From Lycorma delicatula (taxonomy: Eukaryota; Arthropoda; Insecta; Hemiptera; Fulgoridae): a stretch of 64,000 nt of DNA. The notes under the pieces are model-generated. The model made no database searches. It was given only the letters and a program-made list of their open reading frames with translations, and was not told where the DNA came from. Positions within the stretch are counted from its first letter, which is position 1. Each line of letters begins with the position of its first letter. Shown one piece after another: positions 56,440-64,000 of the stretch. Both the position numbers and the translations under genes were made by a program. The DNA lies in NCBI RefSeq assembly GCF_047948215.1, contig NC_134465.1:49693946-49757945 (forward strand), written 5' to 3'.

Positions 56440-58854
56440 GAAGGAAAAGGCAAGGAAGGAAATATAGTGGGTGAATACGGGCTGGGCAAAAGGAATGAAA
56501 GAGGGGACCGACTTATAGAGTTTTGCACGAAGTATAATTTAGTAATTGCCAACACCCACTTTAAAAATCATAATACAAGAATATACACTTGGAAAAAGCC
56601 AGGCGATACTGCAAGGTATCAGATAGATTATATCATGGTTAAGCAAAAATTTAGAAATCAACTCGTTGACTGCAAAACTTACCCTGGAGCAGACATTGAT
56701 AGCGACCATAATTTGGTGATAATGAAATGTAGATTGGGGTTTAAAAACCTGAAGAAAAGGTGTCAGATGAATCGGTGGAATTTAGAGAAGCTTGAGAAAG
56801 AGGAGGTAAAGAAGATTTTTGAGGAGGACATCGCAAGAGGTCTGAGTAAAAAAGATAAGGTAGAAAATGTAGAAGAAGACTGGGAGAATGTTAAAAAGGA
56901 AATTCTTAAATCAGCAGAAGCAAACTTAGGCGGAATAAAGAGAACTAGTAGAAAACCTTGGGTTTCAGACGATATATTGCAGCTGATGGATGAACGTAGA
57001 AAATATAAGAATGCTAGTGATGAAGAAAGTAAAAGGAACTATCGGCAATTAAGAAATGCTATAAACAGGAAGTGCAAACTGGCGAAAGAAGAGTGGATTA
57101 AAGAAAAGTGTTCAGAAGTGGAAAGAGAAATGAACATTGGTAAAATAGACGGAGCATACAGGAAAGTTAAGGAAAATTTTGGGGTACATAAATTAAAATC
57201 TAATAATGTATTAAACAAAGATGGTACACCAATATATAATACGAAAGGTAAAGTCGATAGATGGGTGGAATATATTGAAGAGTTATACGGAGGAAATGAA
57301 TTAGAAAATGGTGCTATAGAGGAAGAAGAGGAAGTTGAGGAGGATGACATGGGAGAAACAATACTGAGAACTGAATTTAAGAGAGCATTAAAAGATTTAA
57401 ATGGCAGTAAGGCTCCTAGAATAGACGGAATACCTGTAGAATTACTGCGCAGTGCAGGTGAGGAAGCGATTGATAGATTATACAAACTGGTGTGTAATAT
57501 TTATGAAAAAGGAGAATTTCCGTCAGACTTAAAAAAAGTTGTTATAGTCATGATACCAAAGAAAGCAGGTGCAGATAAATGTGAAGAATACAGAACAATT
57601 AGTTTAACTAGTCATGCATCAAAAATCTTAACTAGAATTCTATACAGAAAAATTGAGAGGACAGTGGAAGAAGTGTTAGGAGAAGACCAATTTGGTTTCA
57701 AGAAAAGTATAGGGACAAGGGAAGCAATTTTAGGCCTCAGATTAATAGTAGAAGGAAGATTAAAGAAAAACAAACCAACATACTTGGCGTTTATAGACCT
57801 AGAAAAGGCATTCGATAACGTAGACTGGAATAAAATGTTCAGCATTTTAAAAAAATTAGGGTTCAAATACAGAGATAGAAGAACAATTGCTAACATGTAC
57901 AGGAACCAAACAGCAACAGTAATAATTGAAGAACATAAGAAAGAAGCCGTAATAAGAAAGGGAGTCCGACAAGGGTGTTCCCTATCACCGTTACTTTTTA
58001 ATCTTTACATGGATCTAGCAGTTAATGATGTTAAAGAACAATTTAGATTCGGAGTAACAGTACAAGGTGAAAAGATAAAGATGCTACGATTTGCTGATGA
58101 TATAGTAATTCTAGCCGAGAATAAAAAGGATTTAGAAGAAACAATGAACGGCATAGATGAAGTCCTATGCAAGAACTATCGCATGAAAATAAACAAGAAC
58201 ATAACAAAAGTAATGAAATGTAGTAGAAATAACAAAGATGGACCACTGAATGTGAAAATAGGAGGAGAAAAGATTATGGAGGTAGAAGAATTTTGTTATT
58301 TGGGAAATAGAATTACTAAAGACGGACGAAGCAGGAGCGATATAAAATGCCGAATAGCACAAGCGAAACGAGCCTTCAGTAAGAAATATAACTTATTTAC
58401 ATCAAAAATTAATTTAAATGTCAGGAAAAGATTTTTGAAAGTATATGTTTGGAGTGTCGCTTTATATGGAAGTGAAACTTGGACAATCGGAGTATCTGAG
58501 AAGAAAAGATTAGAAGCTTTTGAAATGCGGTGCTATAGGAGAATGTTAAAAATCGGATGGGTGGATAAAGTGACAAATGAAGAGGTGTTATGGCAAATAG
58601 ATGAAGAAAGAAGCATTTGGAAAAATATAGCTAAAAGAAGAGACAGACTTATAGACCACATACTAAGGCATCCTGGAATAGTCGCTTTAATATTGGAAGG
58701 ACAGGTAGAAGGAATAAATTGTGTAGGCAGGCCACGTTTGGAATATGTAAAACAAATTGTTAGGGATGAAGGATGTAGAGGGTATACTGACATGAAACGA
58801 CTAGCACTAGATAGGGAATCTTGGAGAGCTGCATCAAACCAGTCAAATGACTGA
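56440..58854 (+). CDS. RTE-type endonuclease/reverse transcriptase, N-terminus missing
   Basis: The frame stays open from about 56416 to the stop at 58852-58854; no ATG marks the true start because the first ~150 residues of the endonuclease are absent. The endonuclease C-terminal half has NIVGEYGLGKRNERGDRLIE, a TWKKPGDTARYQIDYIMV block and DIDSDHNLVIMK (catalytic SDH). RT motifs are FIDLEKAFDNVDW, KGVRQGCSLSPLLFNLYMD and LRFADDIVILAE (FADD), then YGSETWTIGVSEKKRLEAF and the C-terminal RLALDRESWRAASNQSND. In RTE elements this protein nicks DNA and copies the RNA into the nick. The RT appears intact, but without the endonuclease N-terminus (including the first catalytic residues) it should be unable to insert normally. 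An A-run follows the stop (58861-58868). Confidence 0.9.
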   Translation, partial: EGKGKEGNIVGEYGLGKRNERGDRLIEFCTKYNLVIANTHFKNHNTRIYTWKKPGDTARYQIDYIMVKQKFRNQLVDCKTYPGADIDSDHNLVIMKCRLGFKNLKKRCQMNRWNLEKLEKEEVKKIFEEDIARGLSKKDKVENVEEDWENVKKEILKSAEANLGGIKRTSRKPWVSDDILQLMDERRKYKNASDEESKRNYRQLRNAINRKCKLAKEEWIKEKCSEVEREMNIGKIDGAYRKVKENFGVHKLKSNNVLNKDGTPIYNTKGKVDRWVEYIEELYGGNELENGAIEEEEEVEEDDMGETILRTEFKRALKDLNGSKAPRIDGIPVELLRSAGEEAIDRLYKLVCNIYEKGEFPSDLKKVVIVMIPKKAGADKCEEYRTISLTSHASKILTRILYRKIERTVEEVLGEDQFGFKKSIGTREAILGLRLIVEGRLKKNKPTYLAFIDLEKAFDNVDWNKMFSILKKLGFKYRDRRTIANMYRNQTATVIIEEHKKEAVIRKGVRQGCSLSPLLFNLYMDLAVNDVKEQFRFGVTVQGEKIKMLRFADDIVILAENKKDLEETMNGIDEVLCKNYRMKINKNITKVMKCSRNNKDGPLNVKIGGEKIMEVEEFCYLGNRITKDGRSRSDIKCRIAQAKRAFSKKYNLFTSKINLNVRKRFLKVYVWSVALYGSETWTIGVSEKKRLEAFEMRCYRRMLKIGWVDKVTNEEVLWQIDEERSIWKNIAKRRDRLIDHILRHPGIVALILEGQVEGINCVGRPRLEYVKQIVRDEGCRGYTDMKRLALDRESWRAASNQSND

Positions 58855-58871
58855 AGACGAAAAAAAAATTT

Positions 58872-58912
58872 AATAGGCATAGAAGGAGTCGTGTAGTGCC
58901 ACATCAGATTTT
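58872..58912 (-). mobile_element. H element fragment, 5' end, abutting RTE tail
   Basis: Minus reading gives TCTGATGTGGCACTACACGA then CTCCTTCTATGCCTATTAAA, the first 43 bases of an H element, ending at the RTE A-run. Confidence 0.7.
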
Positions 58913-58978
58913 TTATTTTTTTTACATTTACTTTTTTTTAAAAGAAAAAATCGATATCGCAAACTACAACATAATAAA

Positions 58979-59141
58979 GGCCGGCCTCCGTGGCGCGAGT
59001 GGTAGCGTCTCGGCGTTTCATCCGGAGGTCCCGGGTTCGAATCCCGGTCAGGCCTGGCATTTTCACCCACGAAACAAATCATTCATCTCATTTTCTGAAG
59101 CAATACCTAACGGTAAATCCGGAGGTTAAACAAAAAAAAAA
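58979..59141 (+). mobile_element. SINE-B
   Basis: tRNA-derived head with GTGGCGCGAGTGGTAGCG (A-box) and GGGTTCGAATCCCGG (perfect T-arm, B-box). There is a short body, then the tail CTGAAGCAATACC.AACGG and TCCGGAGGTTAAACA plus A-run. The acceptor stem pairs only partly (GGCCT/AGGCC) and the anticodon arm is bulged, so it is a SINE and not a tRNA gene. Confidence 0.85.
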
Positions 59142-59224
59142 CGTGAATTATTTATTACATTTACCATATAACTTACGCGATCCTTAAGAGAAAAAATAAA
59201 ATAACGGGCCCTATATGCAAGGAT

Positions 59225-59545
59225 AATAAAAATTTATTAAGGTTGTACGAAGAATTAGCTATACTATAACTTTTAATAAAATTATAGATTCAATACGAAA
59301 AAGGAGATTAGGCTTCTTTGGACGATCAAAAAAAAAATATGCGTAAACAGACGATCAAGAAAATATTCTACTACTTTCAAAAACTTAAGAGAAACCCTAA
59401 TCGGTTTAAAAAAAATTGAAGAAGAATTAAAAGAACTAAGCGTAAAGGAAGAGGAAGGAAATGTATACAAATAAATATAAAATCTACAGTTTCCAAGAAA
59501 AATAAAACAAAAGAACAAAAGAAAGCGAAATAGCAAGTGAAAAGC
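59225..59545 (+). pseudogene. LINE ORF2 C-terminal relic
   Basis: Across frames the plus strand reads IDSIRKRRLGFFGRSKK, NRRSRKY..FKNLRETLIGLK and KKIEEELKELSVKEEEG. This is the kind of C-terminal block (SIRKRRL.F.GH..RM...R.TK.IF) seen after the RT in some insect LINEs. Many stops. The assignment rests on pattern only. Confidence 0.45.
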
Positions 59546-59944
59546 GGAGGGGGAATTACAAAAATAATATTAAAACCGAAATAAAATTTTAAAAATCACG
59601 TTTTCAATATTTTTAAAACTCGGACCTAATTTAAAAACACTAACAAATTATTAACCCATAATTCGACGCCGACTTCAACATTTTAAAGTTAAATGTAAGA
59701 ATAAAAAATTATTATTTTTTTTTTATATTTTATAATTGGGTAATTAAAGTCGAGGGGATATTCTTATTATTTATTTTACGTTTCTTTTTATTTAAAAAAA
59801 AAAAATACAGATAAGTAAAAATAATCCCTTTATAAAAAAAAAAAAAACATTTCAAAAGAAAATTGCGTTTTAATTTAAACAGCAAGCTGAGGTTTTTACA
59901 ATCATGTTCTGCAATTTAATTTTACTTAAATCTTTTTTTAATTT

Positions 59945-60168
59945 TTTTTTTGTAATTTAAATGTATTGATTTATTAATAATTATTATTAACCTCTCGTAA
60001 AAAACGTTTTATGATTAATAATAATTCAATAATAATAAAAAAAAATAAAAAATAAATGAAAAAATATCATAAGATTTTAATGAAATAAAATTTTATGTAC
60101 TTTTCATTTCAAAAAAAAATATGTTATTTAATAGGCGTACAAGGAAATCACGTGTTATCCATATCAGA
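59945..60168 (-). mobile_element. H element, copy 6, partial
   Basis: Minus reading starts TCTGATATGGATAACACGTG and runs through ACCTCT and AATAAATCAATACATTTAAA, stopping in the AT-rich arm before the tRNA-like module. Confidence 0.7.
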
Positions 60169-60439
60169 TTTTTTAATTTAATTATTCTGGAATTTCTGTT
60201 TCATTTTATCTACATTAAAGTTAAGTACAGAGTGACTGAAAAATAGAGTTATATTGCAAGAAGGAAAGTATGGTAAATAAAAAAATGGGGTGTTTTTTTC
60301 GTTTCTGGACGTTTCATGACCCAGGGATTCCAAAAAACAAAAAAGGTTATGGATAATTTTCATACGTACCTACGTATGAAACATGTGTTGGCGTGTTCAA
60401 AGCTTAATAATATCGTTTAACTTTATTTATTTCTTTTTC

Positions 60440-60680
60440 CTGATTAGCCTCCGGTAATTACCGTTCAGATAATACTTCAGAGGATGATATGTATGAGTGT
60501 AAATGAAGTGCAGTCATGTACAGTCTCAATTCGACCATTCCTGAGATGTGTAGTTAATTGAAACCCAACCACCAAAGAACACCGGTCTAGTATTCACCAT
60601 CTATAGAACACTGGAACTCTCGACTACCAAATCAGCTGATTTGGGAAGACGCGTTCACCACTAAACCAACCCGGTGGGTT
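60440..60680 (-). mobile_element. SINE-A, internally shortened
   Basis: Head (CCCACCGGGTTGGTTTAGTG on the minus strand), palindrome AAATCAGCTGATTT, and tail (CTGAAGTATTATCTGAACGG) are present, but about 40 bp between B-box and body are missing. Confidence 0.85.
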
Positions 60681-60689
60681 AATATCTAT

Positions 60690-61560
60690 TAACTGGACGA
60701 ACGGAGTTTGATGAAATTGGACACAAAAACTCGTGTAAATTGGACAATTTGTTGGTAAAATTTTAGGATCTCCAACGGGTGGGAAAGATATTTTCTTTTG
60801 GGTTAATTTTTTTTTCAAAATAACCCAATTTTATATTAATTTCAGTACATACGTACATGTTCTCTTAGAATTAAAAAAAAAATTCTCCCCCCCCAATTTT
60901 CCTCCTTCCCCAAAAATTGAAAAAAAGCTATATTTTTATTTGTTTCATAAATTTATGTCTTCCAAAGCACGATAGTAGTGCAAGTAGCCCAAAAATAATT
61001 CATTGGGGACAACATAGGAGGTAGAGGAGGCGATCAAAGTTTAGAAATATCTTCTTTTTTTTTTGGTTTATTTAGACTTTTAATAATAATATTACAATAA
61101 AATTTCAACATACTTCACCTCCACCCCAAAAGAGAAAACTTAAGTCATTTTATTGGCTGCACATTTTTTAGGGGATTTTTGTCATAATTTCTTACATTCA
61201 ACACAGTGAACGATATAAATAATTATTATAAAAGTATAAAACGTTTTTAATTTTAAAAAGATAGTCCACCCTCGCCCACGATAATGAAATCTTAGGTAAC
61301 TTTTTATCGCTTGCATATTTTTAAGTGGAATTTGTTTAGTTTCTTACATTTTTTTTTTTTTAGCGTGTGTGAAAATACCATGCATGACGACCGGGATTCG
61401 AACCCGTGACCTCCGGATGAAAGGCCGAGACGCTACCACTACTTTCTAACACAGTAAACGTATATATTTAACATAATAAAAGTACACAAATCAAAAAAAT
61501 ATATTGGGAAGTGATAATCTAATTCTATGCTTTATCTGTTCAAGAATATGGTTCACAGTT
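60690..61560 (+). repeat. C-like repeat, copy 3, with internal tandem duplication
   Basis: Wording and order resemble repeat C (TTCCCCAAAAATTGA, then long T/A tracts), but the match is loose. Within it, TTTCTTACATTCAACACAGTGAACG (in two parts near 61189-61213) and TTTCTAACACAGTAAACG (near 61442) mark two tandem units, the second split by a SINE-B. Non-coding. Confidence 0.45.
61349..61441 (-). mobile_element. SINE-B, head only
   Basis: Minus reading: AGTGGTAGCGTCTCGGCC, TCCGGAGGTCACGGGTTCG, AATCCCGGTCG, then an A-run tail directly after the head, without the shared tail domain. Flanks TTTCTTACA and TTTCTAACA look like a decayed target duplication. Confidence 0.8.
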
Positions 61561-61849
61561 TTTAAGCACAGTGTGCTTAAAAATAGTATTCGGTTTAACC
61601 GAATAAATAATAAAATGTCAATACAGATAATATTTTTTTAGTATTATTAGATAATAACTTAATAAAATGTCCGCTTAAAAACACTATAGTCCAACGGTGT
61701 TTAATTAAAATTTCTATGTACGCAGAAACAAATACATAATTAGTTTTTACTAATCACCTTCTCTTTCACCCTTCGAGCATATTTTTTGACAGATTTGGCA
61801 ATCAAAAAGCCCTTGCTTTCCACAATCTTCTGATCGCTACTGAAAAAAC

Positions 61850-62070
61850 TAAACCGCTTTAATATTCCTTCCACCGGCTAAACTAGAAAAGGGAACGAAC
61901 AAGCAACCGTACACACGCAGAATAAAATATAAACTACCTTGCACTAGCACGCCAGGGTCGGCACTGCGGGAACGACAGTGCTCTCTCTCCCTCGTGTGCA
62001 GCTTCCTATGTGCGCAGGCGCACAACAGCCAACCACGCCGCTGGAACTGTGAAACGCACAGTTCCGTACA
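61850..62070. other. CpG-bearing GC-rich patch with small hairpins
   Basis: Composition rises sharply. It holds the perfect inverted repeat GGAACTGTG-AAACG-CACAGTTCC (62043-62065) and TGTGCGC-AG-GCGCACA (62009-62024). Frames on both strands are open but unconvincing. It could be a promoter-like CpG patch or a transposon end. Confidence 0.35.
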
Positions 62071-62436
62071 AATATGTTTGTCTCTCTTTTTCAAAAACTG
62101 GGGAATGGCTACTGACATTAAGCTTAACGATTACATATTGTACAAGTATAAATAAAGAATTAAAGAGAAAAGGACTCATTATATTAGATGTTATCGATAA
62201 TATCAAGTGGAAATAGAGGGTGCTGCAGTTCCACATTGCCTATACGCGAGCCGCCACTGTTTATGACATTCTTTTATGGTACAGTGAACAGTAAGCGCTA
62301 TACACAGATGGTGTAACAATTTGTAAACAATACACCTGCAGACCAGTTCACACGGTTTCAGTAGAACAATGCTACGGCTAAATACGGTCAAGAACACTAT
62401 GATTTTCTTGGTTTAGTGTTTTCACAGACAAGTGAT

Positions 62437-62590
62437 TTCGAAGGGGTTGTGGCCCCCCTCAGTCTCCTGATTTATCCACTCCTGACGTTTTCTTGTGTTC
62501 TTAAGGATGCCGCTTACAAAACTCATCTTTATACCATTCCCGAATTGCAGAGCGAAATTGAACGATGTGTCGCTGCAATTCCGCAATAAA
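62437..62590 (+). pseudogene. Transposase C-terminal relic
   Basis: Reading across frames gives GPPQSPDLSTPDVFL, then KDAAYKTHLYTIPELQSEIE and RCVAAIPQ. This is the third-Asp block and following helix of the same DDE transposase type as at 46897-47929, though a different family. Upstream core motifs are not recognisable. Confidence 0.65.
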
Positions 62591-62724
62591 CATTATAACA
62601 TATGTTATAATGTAACTTAAATGTTGTAAAAGTTGTAATGTAACTTCCTATTCAATTATGTAAATCGTGTAATGGAGGCCCACTTTCAACAACTATTGTA
62701 ACTTACTCATTATCCCATAAGGTT

Positions 62725-63026
62725 TCTTTCTTTTTCCTGTTTAGCCTCCGGTAACTACCGTTTAGATAATTCTTCAGAGGATGAATGAGGATGATATGTA
62801 TGAGTGTAAATGAAGTGTAGTCTTGTACATTCTCAGTTCGACCATTCCTGAGATGTGTGGTTAATTGAAACCCAACCGCCAAAGAACACCGGTATCCACG
62901 ATCTAGTATTCAAATCCGTGTAAAAATATCTGGGCTTTACTAGGACTTGAACGCTGTAACTCTCGACTTCCAAATCAGCTGATTTGGGAAGACGCGTTAA
63001 CCACTAGACCAACCCGGTGGGTTTTT
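62725..63026 (-). mobile_element. SINE-A, full length
   Basis: Very well preserved, from head (CCCACCGGGTTGGTCTAGTG on the minus strand) to tail (ACCGGAGGCTAAACAGGAAA). Perfect flanks TCCCATAAGGTT (62713-62724 and 63027-63038). Confidence 0.92.
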
Positions 63027-63038
63027 TCCCATAAGGTT

Positions 63039-64000
63039 GTATTACTTTTTGAACACTTTATAAGAAAATATAGGAGTGTTCGAATAAGTCCGATAATATG
63101 ATTTAAGATTTTTTTTTTAATGTTTTATTTGAAATTCAGTTCATGGTCATACAAGTTTAGTCACGGCACAGAATGGTACTAATAATATATATGATGAGAG
63201 TGGTCGGGGTTATAAGGTACTGGTTTATTGTATACATACAATACAGTATGTTTATCGACTTCAATATAAACTACCCCTCTCCGATTGGTTGCAACTATTG
63301 TGTACAAATTTAGTTTTCGGGTAGTTCTAAGCTAAAGGATTTCCTTCTACGTATTACTGAATACATTAGTGTCTAGTTATAATAAAAAGTATTGTATTAG
63401 AATGAGAGGGGATGGTTACTGATTTCGTGTTAGCGTGTTATATTTATTCAAGGTCATTACTACTCGCGTAAACTTAAACAGTTTTTCTTTTTACCACTCT
63501 TCGTTTCAGTTTTATTTCCTTTGTTCGGCTTATCTTTCTTTTTTCACTCTTAATTCTTTCATATTTATTTATTTGTATCCAAAGTTTTTTTCTCTTTTCT
63601 ATATTTATATTTTAATTGTTAATTTTATTCTTTATTTATAAATATATTTCATCTCATTACTATCCTTTTACAATTGAAATATATTTAAATATGATTTTTT
63701 GTTTATTATATTTTATTAATTTTGTAATGATTTTTTTTTTTAAATATTAATTATTCTCGAGTTACATATACTAACTACATGTTACTTCTATTTAGAAGAA
63801 CAACCTAAGTAATTAACTACAACTCCTGTATTCTGATATGAAGATCGCCCATGAAACAATTGACAGGGTATGTGCACCAGTAATCCGGATTTACAAAATA
63901 TTATGCTGTTATTTACGGTCAAATGGCTCAATTTTATTCCATAAATACTCCGAATCCCGTTATATTTGGGCCACAATTGTCCGTTCCAGTCTTAAGTATA
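63039..64000. other. AT-rich DNA to window end
   Basis: T-rich plus-strand stretch (63420-63660) and AT-rich remainder. A minus-strand frame of 62 codons at 63788-63976 (SHLTVNNSIIFCKSGLLVHI) has mixed composition and might be part of a transposon or exon reaching beyond the window; I do not recognise it. Confidence 0.4.

Noticed and set aside
58981..59053. A tRNA gene on the plus strand
   Set aside because: The T-arm is perfect but the acceptor stem is partial and the anticodon arm bulged. It is followed by the SINE tail shared with SINE-A and an A-run.
61849..62236. Coding gene in the GC-rich patch
   Set aside because: Open frames occur on both strands at once and none has a recognisable domain or splice context.

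Overview
The window reads as a transposon-dense, AT-rich stretch of an arthropod nuclear genome, most likely an insect. The evidence is the element content: Jockey, RTE, R1-like and I-like LINEs, mariners with TA target duplications, a second DDE transposon type, Helitrons, tRNA-derived SINEs and long (AT)n and (GT)n microsatellites. I suspect a hemipteran, but that is a guess. There is no bacterial, phage, plasmid, CRISPR or rRNA signature. Only one short stretch looks like a host exon, at 54504-54687: open frame, polypyrimidine tract plus AG before it, GTAAGA after it.

Layout. 0-13 kb: AT-rich DNA with repeat family D (tRNA-like core), a divergent RTE tail, repeat family C, a palindromic element here called H, a non-autonomous Helitron, a mariner relic and a 210-bp MITE. 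13-21.5 kb: a ~1 kb repeat (F), a nearly full-length but frameshifted Jockey-type LINE on the minus strand, a GCCGAGTG-rich minisatellite invaded by LINE tails and a SINE, and a transposase relic. 21.5-30 kb: a second Helitron-family copy split by an H element (a filled/empty site pair), further H copies, a MITE nested in one of them, and a truncated RTE. 30-35 kb: an RNase H-bearing LINE relic on the minus strand, the 3' part of an R1-like LINE and two SINEs. 36-45 kb: a mariner one base from an open frame, a 640-bp foldback element inserted in repeat C, the second F copy, and a broken mariner with a LINE tail inserted in it. 45.6-50.8 kb: a GC-rich LINE tail, a broken DDE transposon with both inverted repeats, an H copy, a Helitron helicase relic and a GC-rich island. 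53-63 kb: RTE pieces, including a 795-codon open RTE frame behind a LINE ORF1-like block, the candidate exon, two SINE families and more relics.

The autonomous LINEs and transposases here are mostly dead. They plausibly supplied the machinery for the short non-autonomous families around them (SINE-A and SINE-B, MITEs, H elements), and the order of insertion can be read from the nestings. The least conventional items are the H family (two inverted tRNA-like modules, a terminal hairpin, insertion at an A-run), the foldback element whose arms carry diverged copies of one coding tail, and the two unrelated SINE heads that share one 3' tail. All family assignments come from reading motifs; no database search was run.
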